Assembly (NCBI GenBank): GCA_963556255.1
Contig: OY744613.1
Location: 50,738,745-50,802,744 of the forward strand
Source: Allolobophora icterica
Lineage: Eukaryota > Annelida > Clitellata > Crassiclitellata > Lumbricidae
Direction of reading: 5' to 3'
DNA length: 64,000 bases
The stretch's first letter is position 1. Each line of letters opens with the position of its first letter. The notes beneath the pieces were generated by a model, which was not told where the DNA came from, searched no databases, and saw only the letters and a list, made by a program, of their open reading frames with translations. Of this stretch, positions 22,280 to 34,262 are shown piece after piece. Position numbers and translations under genes: made by a program.

Positions 22280-22762
22280 GAATGCATCGACATTACTGAA
22301 ATGAAGAAAATTATGAGAGAACGAAAGAAGTACCAAATCTCTGTTCAAGCAGGATGCGCTAGCGTACGACTGTGAGTGTTGAGGGGGTTTTCCAGAGAGT
22401 AATCCAAAAGAGGTCTGGTTTCGGGGGAGGGGCAGATCAAGAGAGGAGGCAGAGCAGCTGTGAAGGCGGGTGTTATTTAGGGCTTCAAGGTTGAGGAAGA
22501 GGGAATTGCTGTAATCAATGAACAATAGAGGTAAGAATGGTTGAGGCAGTTTTAAGGTCGATCTTGGGCCGGATGGGACGAAGGTCACAAATGTACCTGA
22601 AGCAGGAGCGCGAGAGGTTGGACATGTGGTTAGAGAAGTAGAGGTGTGGATCACAACTAATGAACGGGGTGGGGGGTCCGATGTGAAAGTTAACAAGTGA
22701 TAAGTTTGTCGATGGGTGTATGGAAGGCTGACTGAAATACGTTTATTTAACGACGCCGTCAT
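22280..22762 (-). pseudogene. LINE-like debris
   Basis: One open frame containing FIDYSNSLFLNLEALNNTRL and HSCSASSLDL, resembling the SRLDYCNSLL region of CR1/L2 reverse transcriptases. The piece encoding CSASSLDL recurs at 44955-45040, 48860-48935 and 59885-59960, so it is a dispersed repeat rather than a gene. Confidence 0.4.
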
Positions 22763-23129
22763 ATCAAAGATGATTGGCGTATGGAAGGGTTAGGGCTTTT
22801 CCTTATATGATCAGGAAGGCCTAGGATTATGAATTCTGTTTTGGAAAGGTTAAGGCAGAGGAGATTGGATGACATCCATTGTGATATTAGGTTAATCACG
22901 TTGAAATATTGCATCGACGGTAGAGGGCAGAAGATGTCATTTGAAATTTTAAATATTTGGTGTGTTTCTTACTCTACCTCAGTTGCATCTTATGCCCACT
23001 ATTAGAATTCATTTATTTAAAAATCATTTTTTCACTCCACCCTAATAAACAGTATCTTATATTTTCCGGTTGTTTGTTGTCTGTTTAAATATTTTTTTTC
23101 TTAAATTAAGGCTGTTTGTTATTTGTTAT

Positions 23130-23480
23130 AAGAATTGATAGAACATTTTTGCATCAGACTGGTACTCCGAAGAAAGACACCTTTGTTCACCTATTTGGGG
23201 AATATCTTTCAAGTTGAAGCTGTGTGGAAGAATGACGTCTTTTGTTAGCTTTTGATATCCTTCCGATGACCAACTGTAACACTGTAAACAGTATATCTTA
23301 TATTTTCCGCTTGTTCTTCTTTGTTTAAATCAGAAACTCTAAGTCTTTGATCGAACTTAGAATAAAAAGCTTCAAGATGCATTTCTTGTAAATGAACTCC
23401 ATGAATACATGCAAAATCACTTTGATGCAAAATATATGACACTGGCATAATATTAAATTTACCTAACGGGTAAATGGTGT
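23130..23480 (+). pseudogene. Type-1 3'-end fossil
   Basis: Starts near LIEHF and reads [17 protein letters not shown] then stop (23214), the type-1 C-terminal motif with Asp changed to His, followed by the type-1 3' flank (tgtggaagaatgacgtctttt). No fingers remain upstream. It supplies a second 3' flank after gene B and lacks the 21761 element. Confidence 0.7.
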
Positions 23481-23948
23481 ACATTGGTTTTGCAGTAGCA
23501 TAATATTGAAAATGAAATAATTAGCAAAATTGTACATGAAGACATGAAGTTTGATCGCTAACAGAATTATAGGCCGTTAAAAGCTAATTCCAATACAGAG
23601 CCTGAAATAAATGATGGGAGAGACTCGATGAAGAAAACAGAAGGTACAAACTGACAAATGGAAAAGACACATCGGACAAAGGGCCTGCAACAATGGGCTG
23701 TCATGTTTTACAAGAGGAACAATTGTATTCAGCAAACTGCCGAAACAAATAGACTTTTGTAATGAATTGATACAATAACCACATTTGTATAATCCGAAGT
23801 GATAATTATGTCTGATTTAAACATAAATTGAGCACATAACTTATGTTTACATAATTATTATGTCTACATGTCCATTTTTATTCCAACTTACTTATTTACA
23901 GGTTTGTTGAACACTGCCCTGGTCTTTCAGGTAGCAAACAAACACACG
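23481..23948. other. Spacer, 3' flank remnants
   Basis: 23500-23580 resembles 6355-6440 (type-1 3' flank). Nothing else seen. Confidence 0.35.
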
Positions 23949-24166
23949 GGGGCCCGATAGCGCATTGGGTAACATCTGGCGTAGAGTGCGAGAGGTACAC
24001 AGATCGAGTCCCATAGGCGGACATGCTTTGTAGGCTGCAATTTGCGCCGTGTATTGCAGGCTGTCTGTTCTGTTAGTAGTTAAGATTTATCGCATAACAT
24101 GTACATGTACAGCGCAGTGCGTTTGCAGGCGCTTAATTAAAGAATAAATATTATTATTATTATTAT
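23949..24166 (+). mobile_element. tRNA-derived SINE, copy 1
   Basis: The head contains a Pol III A box (TAGCGCATTGG, 23958) and a perfect B-box match (GATCGAGTC, 24002-24010), then a non-tRNA body, and ends in AATTAAAGAATAAATATT with (ATT)n. Full-length relative at 42084-42293 (minus) and 5'-truncated copy at 63812-63921 (minus). Not a functional tRNA gene: the acceptor stem does not pair. Confidence 0.85.
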
Positions 24167-24660
24167 TTCTCAACATGGTATGTGAATCAAACTATATTCC
24201 ACTTATTGCTGAATGCTCGCATCAACCACATTCGTTCAGAGTTGTTAAGGGCCATTGCACACTACTCTTGGCAGTGCTCTGTGTAATATGACATGTCCAC
24301 ATTATAAAAAATTTCTGTGGAGCACAAATGTTATATGTCCATTTTATAACACCCATCCTTACAAATTTTCTTCATTTTATATTATTCTCGTGTGACATAA
24401 TATTAGTCCTCTGCTTTGTCTGAATACCGGTACCTACTTACAGAAGTATTCGATGATGCCAAGAAAGTACGATTATTTAACTTATATTTTTCTCGTGCAT
24501 TTGAATTTTAAAATTCAATTTTCGCGAAAGTATTTACTTTGGACATAATACGTTTGTCCTTTATACAGTCGATATAAAGTTTCATTGGTTCTTTTCTGAG
24601 AGGTTAAAGTTATGAGGTCTATCCCTAAGGAAACATATGGAGTAAACTGTTGCTTAGGGA
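24167..24660. other. Spacer, nothing recognised
   Basis: AT-rich, no repeat or domain noted. Confidence 0.4.
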
Positions 24661-24664
24661 AGTT

Positions 24665-25045
24665 GAATAGTGTCGTTGAATAGGACTGCTCTTAGTATCC
24701 GCTCATTATCTCACGCTAGCCACAGAACAATCCTATAAGCCGACGCCGACAACTATTTTGCTAAGCAACGACCATCCAATGTAAAGCAATCCGTGACCCT
24801 TCAGACGGTATCAAATATGAATTACGGAACGTTAAGTTTCTGTTCAATCGCTATGGGGAAGAGGTATTGTAGTCCAACTTATATTGGAAGCATTAACTGC
24901 CAGAGTTTAATGCCATTTTCGTCAACCTGCCGAAAGAAAAAAAAATCACTTAATGTCCTTTTTAATATTTAGTGGATCAGGTGATGAATATTTTGATTGC
25001 TACAGAGCTAGATTAGCAATCTCATCGCAATATTACAGTGTATTT
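24665..25045 (+). promoter_or_regulatory. Orphan type-1 upstream block
   Basis: Collinear with 700-1080: ATGCCATTTTCGTCAAC, then GTGGATCAG/GTGATG with the donor near 24978. It points right, straight into the 3' end of the minus-strand gene L, so no gene uses it in the window. A relic of a lost type-1 unit, or an antisense promoter. Confidence 0.45.
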
Positions 25046-25059
25046 AAATGAGTAATCTG

Positions 25060-25638
<579 letters not shown>

Positions 25639-28227
25639 CTATGTAGATGCTTTGTTGCATAAATTGCAGTAGTATGGCTCTTCTCCAGTGTAGGTTATCA
25701 CATGGTTATCCAGGGCAAACCGCTTCATAAATGCTGTGCCACATGAGTTGCATTTGAATGGCTTTTCTTCAGTGTGGGTTCCTATATGGATATCCAAATT
25801 AGACCTCTGTGCAAAGACTTTGTTGCATACGTTGCACTTGTATGGCTTTTCTCCAGTGTGGGTTCTTATATGACATTTCAGAGTAGACCTAAGTGCAAAA
25901 GATTTGTCACATAAGTTGCACTTGTATGGTTTTTCTCCAGTGTGGGTTCTCATATGAAAATACAGAGGAGACATCTGTGCAAACATTTTGTTGCACAAGT
26001 TGCACTTGTATGGATTTTCTCCAGTGTGGATTCTCGTATGGTTGTCAAGATCATATCTCCGTAGGAAGCCTTTGTCACATAATTTGCACTTGTATGGCTT
26101 CTCTCCAGTGTGGGTTTTCAAATGTGCGTCCAGATAATTTCTCCGTAGAAAGGCTTTGCTACACAAGTGGCAGATGTGCGATTTTTCGCCAGTGTGGGTT
26201 CTCATATGTGCATACAGAGAAGACATTTGTGCTAAGACTTTGTCACATAAGTTGCACTTGTATGGCTTTTCTCCAGTGTGGATTCTCGTATGGTTGTCAA
26301 GATCACATCTCCGTATAAAGCCTTTGTCACACAAGTTGCACTTGTATGGCTTCTCTCCAGTGTGAGTTTTCATATGGAGATCAAGACCATATCTCCGTAG
26401 AAAGCCTTTGTCACATAAGTTGCACTTGTATGGCTTATCTCCACTGTGGTTTTTCATATGTATGTCCAGAGCAGTTCTGTGTAGAAAGGCTTTGCCACAT
26501 AAGTGGCAGATGTGTGATTTTTCTGCAGTGTGAGTTCTCATGTGAAATTTCAGACTAGAACTCCATGCAAATGCTTTGTTGCATAAATTGCACTTGTGTG
26601 GGTTTTCTCCAGTGTGGGTTTTCACATGGTTATCCAGGGTAGACTGCTTTACAAATGCTTTGCCACAAGAGCTGCAATTGAATGGCTTTTCTCCAGTGTG
26701 GGTTCTTATATGAGATTTCAGTTGAGACTTCTGTGCAAATGATTTGTCACATAAGTTGCACTTGTATGGTTTTTCTCCAGTGTGGGTTCTCATATGTAGA
26801 TACAGAGGAGACATCTGTGCAAACATTTTGTTGCATAAGTTGCACTTGTATGGCTTTTCTCCAGTGTGGATTCTCGTATGGTTGTCAAGATCACATCTCC
26901 GTATAAAGCCTTTGTCACATAATTTGCACTTGTATGGCCTCTCTCCAGTGTGGGTTCTCATATGGATGTCTAGACTATATCTCCATAGGAAGCCTTTGTC
27001 ACATAAGTTGCACTTGTATTGCTTCTCTTCAGTGTGGGTTTTCATATGTATGTCCAGAGCAGTACTGTGTAGAAAGGCTTTGCTACACAAATGGCAGATG
27101 TGTGATTTTTCTGCAGTGTGGGTTCTCATGTGAAATTTCAGACTAGAACTCCATGCAAATGCTTTGTTGCATAAATTGCACTTGTGTGGGTTTTCTCCAG
27201 TGTGGGTTTTCACATGGTTATCCAGGGTAGACTGCTTTACAAATGCTTTGCCACAATAGCTGAAATTGAATGGCTTTTCTCCAGTGTGGGTTCTTATATG
27301 AGATTTCAGTTGAGACTTCCGTGCAAATGATTTGTCACATAAGTTGCACTTGTATGGTTTTTCTCCAGTGTGGGTTCTCATATGTAGATACAGAGGAGAC
27401 ATCTGTGCAAACATTTTGTTGCATAAGTTGCACTTGTACGGCTTTTCTCCAGTGTGGGTTCTCATATGGATGTCTAGACTATATCTCCATAGGAAGCCTT
27501 TGTCACATAAGTTGCACTTGTATTGCTTCTCTTCAGTGTGGGTTTTCATATGTATGTCCAGAGCAGTACTGCGTAGAAAGGCTTTGCTACACAAATGGCA
27601 GATGTGTGATTTTTCTCCAGTGTGGGTTCTCATGTGCTCATACAGAACAGCCGTCTGTGCAAAGACTTTGTCACATAAGTTGCACTTGCGTGGGTTTTCT
27701 CCAGTGTGGGTTCTTGTATGGTTATTCAGGGTAGACTGCTTTACAAATGCTTTGCCGCAAGAACTGCACTTGAATGGCTTTTCTCCAGTGTGGGTTCTTA
27801 AATGAAATTTCAGATTTGACTTCTGTACAAATGCTTTGTCACATAAGTTGCACTTGTATGGTTTTTCTCCAGTGTGGGTTCTCGTATGCAAATACAGAGG
27901 AGACATCTGTGCAAACATTTTGTCGCATAAGTTGCACTTGTATGGCTTTTCTCCAGTGTGGGTTCTCGTATGGTTGTCAAGATCATATCTCCGTAGGAAG
28001 CCTTTGTCACATAAGTTGCACTTGTATGGCTTTTCTCCAGTGTGGGTTTTCAAATGTGCGTCCAGATAATTTTTCCGTAGAAAGGCTTTGCTACAGAAGT
28101 GGCAGATGTGCGATTTTTCTGCAGTATGGGTAGTGACATGATCGTGAAGTTTAGTCATCTTTGCAAATGTTTTGCTACAAATTTCACATCTGTATCGTTT
28201 TTCTTCATTTTCAAGTCTTGCTTGCAT
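25639..28227 (-). CDS. Type-3 C2H2 zinc-finger protein L (30 fingers)
   Basis: 862 residues from the ATG at 28227 (MQARLENEEKRYRCEIC). Thirty consecutive 28-residue fingers (12-851) and a cut thirty-first. Fingers fall into a recurring series (HICHLCSKAF, CDKGFLRRY, CNKMFAQMSP, CDKSFA, CGKAFVKQST, CNKAFAWSSS), and a seven-finger block of 588 bp is repeated almost identically (26513-26860 against 27101-27450). Finger 12 has lost its first Cys (FNFSYCGK). The protein ends early at a TAG where paralogous fingers read CAG. Such long arrays bind extended DNA sites; the target is unknown. The GCCATTTT motif lies 680 nt upstream. Long antisense open frames here are shadows of the repeat. Confidence 0.85.
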   Translation of the reverse strand: MQARLENEEKRYRCEICSKTFAKMTKLHDHVTTHTAEKSHICHFCSKAFLRKNYLDAHLKTHTGEKPYKCNLCDKGFLRRYDLDNHTRTHTGEKPYKCNLCDKMFAQMSPLYLHTRTHTGEKPYKCNLCDKAFVQKSNLKFHLRTHTGEKPFKCSSCGKAFVKQSTLNNHTRTHTGENPRKCNLCDKVFAQTAVLYEHMRTHTGEKSHICHLCSKAFLRSTALDIHMKTHTEEKQYKCNLCDKGFLWRYSLDIHMRTHTGEKPYKCNLCNKMFAQMSPLYLHMRTHTGEKPYKCNLCDKSFARKSQLKSHIRTHTGEKPFNFSYCGKAFVKQSTLDNHVKTHTGENPHKCNLCNKAFAWSSSLKFHMRTHTAEKSHICHLCSKAFLHSTALDIHMKTHTEEKQYKCNLCDKGFLWRYSLDIHMRTHTGERPYKCKLCDKGFIRRCDLDNHTRIHTGEKPYKCNLCNKMFAQMSPLYLHMRTHTGEKPYKCNLCDKSFAQKSQLKSHIRTHTGEKPFNCSSCGKAFVKQSTLDNHVKTHTGENPHKCNLCNKAFAWSSSLKFHMRTHTAEKSHICHLCGKAFLHRTALDIHMKNHSGDKPYKCNLCDKGFLRRYGLDLHMKTHTGEKPYKCNLCDKGFIRRCDLDNHTRIHTGEKPYKCNLCDKVLAQMSSLYAHMRTHTGEKSHICHLCSKAFLRRNYLDAHLKTHTGEKPYKCKLCDKGFLRRYDLDNHTRIHTGENPYKCNLCNKMFAQMSPLYFHMRTHTGEKPYKCNLCDKSFALRSTLKCHIRTHTGEKPYKCNVCNKVFAQRSNLDIHIGTHTEEKPFKCNSCGTAFMKRFALDNHVITYTGEEPYYCNLCNKAST

Positions 28228-28900
28228 CTTCGATCTGTGGTATGGACATTAAATAATTATTTACCTTGTAGTTTTACCATTTTCTACATCACACCGCATC
28301 GATGTGGAGTTAGAACTCCCATAGTTCAACAGCTCAAACATGAAACCTTACCCATGCTTAAAACACTATCGCCATACATAAAATATTCTGATGGAATGTA
28401 ATTGTAAACTATTATTTGTAAACTCAGTGATTAAACGCATGGGTGACATGCGGAGTAGATAGGGCCTAAATGAAAATAATCGCATGTCACCTATGGGCTT
28501 CCGTAAAAACGGTGACAAACATATAAAGCAAAGCATAATATTTAAAGTAGCGGTATTCGAAATAAGCCAAACGAAGGAAAATCAAGAAATGGAAGACTAT
28601 TAATTTAATTGGATAACTAGTCAAAAGCAGATGAATGCAAAATGTAGTTATAAAGATGGAAAGGCAAAACCTTCAACCTTTACATCAGGGTTAACAAAGC
28701 TGCATGCCTAAGCTACATAGGCCCCTATTAATTAAATATGCACATCACTATTAATCAGAATGCGGATATGTATCCAGCGCTCAGAAAGCGTAAGCGGTGT
28801 GAAATTACTGATTTTGAAAGATCTAATAATTATGACTCGCTAAGTTCAGCAGATTATTAAAGAGTACAATAATATTATCACGTTCGTTTCCTTTGCAGGT
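28228..28900. other. 5' flank of gene L, nothing recognised
   Basis: No finger debris comparable to that of the type-1 and type-2 genes was found here. Confidence 0.35.
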
Positions 28901-28925
28901 TATCCAAAATGGCGAAGAATCAACT
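28895..28925 (-). promoter_or_regulatory. YY1-like motif upstream of gene L
   Basis: In gene orientation TTCTTCGCCATTTTGGATA (GCCATTTT 28913-28906). Same motif and orientation as the other seven genes. No convincing donor site follows. Confidence 0.35.
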
Positions 28926-29426
28926 AGCTGTGACTAAAGTAGAAGTGCAACGTTGATATTTCTCTCCTCTGGCGATTAAATTGTAATTTACGGTGATAGA
29001 AACTGCTTCGTGTAAGCACATTTTTAATAATTACAATTACGTTAAAACAAACTTCTTCGTGTTAGGTCAAAAATTGCGATACACAAAATTTACGGTAACT
29101 GTGGCAGTTCAAAGGCGTTGACTAAAGAAACCAATGTTAAAAGATCCGCACGGCATCGGTCACAGTCGCTACTACTCTAGTTCTAGCTAGCGAGTCAATG
29201 ACTCTTCTGGCAAAAAAGGAAGCTAATAACATCGATAGCTAGACTGCTCTTGCCGAGTACTTTTCTTATTGTAAACCAAAGCCCGGTTAGCAATAAGCGG
29301 GTTCGACATCTCAGTGACCTATTTAGGTCAGCTCGACCTACATAGGTCATTACTACCGGAAGCGCTGTTGTTGCTGCGGTAAACATATATAAGATTAATG
29401 ATTTAGATGGTTTCAAACGTTGGAAT
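28926..29426. other. Spacer, nothing recognised
   Basis: Contains a short run ctcagtgacctatttaggtc with no assignable role. Confidence 0.35.
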
Positions 29427-29998
29427 TTGGAGTATTTATGTATTAAGAAAATTTTCCGGAATCTGGGATTAACAATTATTCAATGTAAAAAGAAACAACA
29501 GTTGGTGGCTTTATCGTATGCCGCATTTAGCCAAAACTACACTCAGCAGCGCAACAGCCCGATCAGCTGTGATGTCAATGTTGAACAGAGGAATGGGAGT
29601 CGACACTCCGGCCTGCTGAGATTATACCCAAGTAGGAGACAGGGAGACGGCTGAAACACTGCTGAAGAAAATGCGACGTTCTGGCCTACTTTCCCCATCC
29701 AATCAAGTCGCTTCTGAATTGACAAAGCAGGCAGATAAACGCCTCCTTAAGACAGCCATTACAGACCACGGCCATGATCAGAGACCATATTTTCCATCTG
29801 ATCGCAATGTCCCTCATAATCTCCGGCCACGGGCTCATAATTTCACATTACCTGATAAAAACGACAAAAACTTTATCTCCCGTAAGCTCTATAAAAACAC
29901 TTGTTAACAATTAACTATTTTAGCACTATACTGTTTTTCTCTTATATATGTATAGGCTACCTTATTCTAAAATCCATTAATCTCTTCAGTCTCTTTCA
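29427..29998 (+). mobile_element. LINE 3' end, interrupted by a piggyBac-like insertion
   Basis: Frame 29671-29907 contains PHNLRPRAHNFTLPDKNDKN then FISRKLYKN, a common C-terminus of CR1/L2 ORF2. After the piggyBac-like copy (29999-31224), AT-rich LINE-like UTR seems to continue to the (ATTG) tail near 32230. Confidence 0.65.
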
Positions 29999-30319
29999 TT
30001 AACCCTCAGGCTACCAAGGTTTTTTTGCGACATCGGCTACCAAGGGGGGGGGTGGTTACCACCCCCCCCCAGAATTTCGTGTTTGGTTTAAGATATCATA
30101 TCATGTAATACAGCATTTGATTCAGCATTCATTTCTGAAAAGAATGGTATATTTAGTTGTAAAATATATGAATGCATCTCGAAATTATATAGTTTTTAAC
30201 AAAGGCACCGGTCCATTTAACGATATCTGATATTATCGCACACAATTTGTACTATTGATCAATTAATATTATGACGTAAGGCCCTACATCGACACGCAAG
30301 ACTGATATATATATATATA

Positions 30320-30371
<52 letters not shown>

Positions 30372-31224
30372 CACATTATTACCGGTATATGTGTGTGTAT
30401 ATATATATATATGCCCATAGACAATTACGATTGTTACGTAAATACCTGGACAAAAATATATAAATGATGTGGGTTTTGAAAATGAACTATGTATCCAAGA
30501 ATATTCTAAATATAATGAGGCTTAATTTTCAACAATACAAACTCTTCCAAAGTCTGTTTTAGTTACAGACAAAACCTAAAGGCGTGCAGCTATATCAACA
30601 TGAAAACATGAAACAAGAAATTATGTAATTTTTCCCGGCAGTCAAAAAAAACGTCAGTGGTCCTTGCAGTTATTGCAAGTTACTTTCATTGTTTTATGCG
30701 AATGCTTCCTGCAAACCGGCTTCTTGAACACTTCACAGCACTGCTTTACTCTGTTAGTATTCTGCTTCAACTGTTTATAGCCCTTCCCCATACCCAACCA
30801 TATCGGTTTACGTTGTGATATTGCATCAGTGATTTTCACACTGAAAAAGCGTATTATTATTCATTATGATCACTTCCGGTTATCAAAAGACAAATAACTA
30901 AGCAAGTAAATATAACCCTAAATTCCCTCTAAAGAATGGCATAGTTGTTTCTCTTCCAGAAAGAATAATGAATACCTTTATAGTCGACAACAGCTAACAG
31001 CTGACGAGAGAAATTCCTGATTTCATAAGTGGTACCTAGGCTATATCGGGTATAACTTTTTTATGGCGTGGGATATCATCATGACTTTTACCTCAAAATT
31101 TGCGCAAATGGACCCCCTACAGCTACCTAAAATGTCAAAATTATATTCCACGTGCAAAAAAAGTTTTTCCAGAAAAACGTAGGGGGGGGTGGTAACCACC
31201 CCCCCTTGGTAGCCCGAGGGTTAA
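29999..31224 (-). mobile_element. piggyBac-like non-autonomous element, copy 1
   Basis: TTAA at both edges (29999-30002, 31221-31224). Ends CCCTCAGGCTACCAAGG and the complement of CCCTCGGGCTACCAAGG. Just inside each end is a GGGGGTGGTTACCACCCCC hairpin. The only meaningful coding remnant is 30654-30839 (minus), 61 codons, IWLGMGKGYKQLKQN and PVCRKHSHKTMKVTCNNC, resembling the cysteine-rich C-terminal domain of piggyBac transposases. Two further copies lie at 34263 and 38178. No catalytic domain. Confidence 0.8.
30306..30415. repeat. (AT)n and (TG)n microsatellites inside copy 1
   Basis: Absent from copies 2 and 3 at this point, so they expanded after insertion. Confidence 0.85.
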
Positions 31225-33405
31225 CCGATTTCAGTGCATATTTTAATGGATTTCGACTAGTGGGACAAGTCAGCCAAGACTAGGGGATCTGGGCCGAAGC
31301 CCCAGCCGACAATGCATTTTACAGCATTTGCTGCCAAATGGAGCCAATTTTAGCCACTTTATTTTACCAAATTTTCTTTCTATTATTATACATATCCCGA
31401 TTAAATTCATGCATAGAAGTTTGAAAATATGACATATCTTGTTCAACCATACTACCAAAATAATTGATATAAGTAAGTTAGTGACAGGCTGAGTGACTGT
31501 GACCCAGTGGATGAGCTTCAGGTACAACAAACAATGATAGCTTTGACTTCGGCAACCACGATCAACTTTATTTTCCAATTTGGTTTAGCAAAGAAAACAA
31601 GTAACATTCTATTAATGTTTGCTTGGTGAGTGACCCATATGGGTCCATCCACCAAACAAATATTTATAGGATGTAGGCTATGTAGCTATAGTATTCATCA
31701 GCTATAATGTTACTGTTTTGGTCAAGACAGAGTTCGGTCACAACAACTTCCCATATGGTAAGATCAGTTACTGCAGAAAAACTTGTGCGCATAGAATTGC
31801 ATGGCATAAATGTCCGGATCCGAATGTCCTTCGCGTCTCTCTTTGCTAGTAAGCAATTTGGCTATGCATGGCGGCTTCGGGTGAAAATATGCAGTGCCCA
31901 CTCCATTGACATTGAATGATATCAATAACCGATCATTAACAGTATCCAAAGACACTGACAGTCGATGGCTCGTTCTCAGATTGTCACAGTGAGAGACAGA
32001 TCACTTATTCTAATGTTGTAAAATTACATTAAAAGTAGAGTATTGCAGAGACAAATCACCCAAACTACTGGGACAAATCTTAAAACTACTGGGACATTTG
32101 TCCCCCTAGTTATAGTTAAAATATGCACTGTATGATTTATTTTCACTTGCACTTATTGTCTTTGTAACACTGTGAAATCCCATCACTTGTTGACGGGAAT
32201 CTTTTAATAAACGAATATTTAATTGATTGATTGACATCACACATTTATTACATTATGCTAAACGTTTTTATTGTGCTACTAATTTTGTTCTGCCTGTATA
32301 TTCTGAGCTTGAACTTAAGCAGATTGAAGAAAGACACATGGTCAGAGTAAAAGTTCACTTTGGTTTGTTTTGCACATGAAAGTTTTACACAAGCAAACAA
32401 ATTATTTCTGATAAAGTGTGTGATGCTGCTTCTGTTATTAAATTGATAATGGAGGGCAAAAATTTTACTGCTGGTCTTTGAGATGTGGCCCTGAAAGGAA
32501 AGTGAAAGAAGTTGAAACATATATGTGGTTCAAAACTTGGATCACGAAAACTTAGCAGTTCCAACAGGAATGTGGCTTATATATGTACATTCATAAGAGA
32601 CTTTAAGTTTTATGTGCTTCACCAGATAGAATTGTCAATTATAGATGCTGTGGTGAGGGATTGCTTGAGGTTAAGTGTCCAATTAGTTTTGCAGACATAG
32701 ATCCTGCTCAAACCACTTCTGCCACATGTTGTGACTGCTGATGGTCATGTCATGTTAAGTCGCACTCATCAGTATTAAAAGTAACACATATTCAAATGCA
32801 GATAGCAGTTCGGTAATAGGCAGTGGTGTGATTTTTCAGTAAGTGTGGCTCCTTTGTTGAAAGAAAATTGTTTCACAAATCATTCTGGGATGTTTGCCAA
32901 TCGATGCTAGAGACTTGTTTTAATACTTTCGTTTTCCTAGCATGGTGGCATCTGTTTCACCATCTGAGAGCAATGCACAAGCTTAACCAGAAAATATTAA
33001 AAGTTTTAATTAATTAACTAAAACTTAAGTATATTAATCTTTTTACATAGAATCACACCTGTAACCAAATTTTTATACTCTGTTGCAATGACTGGTAGTG
33101 AATGTTTCATTAAGATGCTTAATTCAGACATCTTAAAATTGCCCGCATGCATTCACTAAGTAAGAGTGGTCGAGTTGAAATTATGCTAAACATAGATCAC
33201 AGATTGGTTGATCCAGGCGAATGGATTTTCATATTTTTGAAGTAATGCTACAAATCATAAACATTAAATGCAATCGACCCACAACGACTTGCGTTTCGTT
33301 TGTTGACAAAGTTGGTAGTAATGACTTCGAGGACAATTAAGTGGGTCGAGTCAATGCGCATGCGCACACGACATGTCGAAAGGGCTTATTGGTATAATGA
33401 ATGGT
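31225..33405. other. Spacer with LINE tail
   Basis: A LINE-like 3' tail with ATTGATTGATTG ends near 32235. 31285-31300 has the phrase gggccgaagcccc. 32240-33405 shows nothing recognised. Confidence 0.35.
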
Positions 33406-33406
33406 A

Positions 33407-33510
<104 letters not shown>

Positions 33511-34262
33511 TGAGTCATTTTCCGGTAAATGCATAAATTAACAATTCGTCGCCTGAGAATTATAATGCTCTATCTTATATTTTGACGAAACGGAGAAAAA
33601 CGACGTCAAAGTTTGGTCACTATTATAGGCCAAGAATTCTTAACTGGGATGTTTTGCAGGATGATACTATCATTTTTATATACCCGCTAATGACCTGTTT
33701 TGAAAAAGAAAATGTTATTTCGACAAAGAAAAGTATAAAATATAGAAAACAACAAAAAATTATGCAAAAATGCATGTTACAGCAAAATAATTCCAACGGA
33801 CAAAGTCAACGTCATTGTAATAATGCTCTAACTTAAAGATAAGGCAGTTTCCTAATCGTGTCCTGAGTATTATATTGCTCTATCATACATTTTGGTATAA
33901 TATTGCTGTAACATGACAGAGTTTATAATGACAGCATTTCACGCAGTATTTATTTACTACACAACAATTATATCGAATTATATAGCTTTATTTTGGTTAT
34001 TTATGCATGATACGTGTGTAGTATATTACCTTGCCAGAAAAGTGTAGCCTACCGTTGGTGAAGCTCAGAATGGTCCCGAGTATGTATGATAGAGCATTTT
34101 ACCAGTAATTACTATTCAGTGCATTTTTGCTGTAACGTTTCGAAAGCAGGTCTGTGATTGGATGCTAATGATAGAGCAATGTAATACCAACTATGTTTAG
34201 AAAATTTACAGCTTCGTAAGATAGAGCAATTAAATATTGCCTTATATCTTCGAAACGGCTGC

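Larger units (their letters stand above)
21761..23042. mobile_element. DNA element with GGGTGGAGTGAAAA inverted ends in the gene-B 3' flank
   Basis: GGGTGGAGTGAAAA starts the left end, and TTTTTTCACTCCACCC closes the right. Further in, TCTTCTGCCCTCTACCG (left, about 21878) and its inverse (right, about 22920) extend the imperfect inverted repeat. Flanks are ...ataaacagTA and TAataaacagTA..., fitting a TA duplication in a pre-existing 10-bp repeat. Paralogous 3' flanks lack it. It holds a nested MITE and LINE-like debris. Confidence 0.6.

Noticed and set aside
23949..24025. tRNA gene
   Set aside because: Has Pol III boxes but no paired acceptor stem, and continues into a SINE body with an ATT tail.
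25893..28133. Long plus-strand open frames with repeated [17 protein letters not shown] text opposite gene L, and similar frames opposite the other zinc-finger genes
   Set aside because: They are the antisense shadow of the 84-bp finger repeat (complement of [11 protein letters not shown] codons). They have no independent motif and appear opposite every array.
25639..28227. CRISPR-like regular repeat
   Set aside because: The 84-bp periodicity is that of tandem zinc fingers, in a eukaryotic context, with a continuous reading frame.
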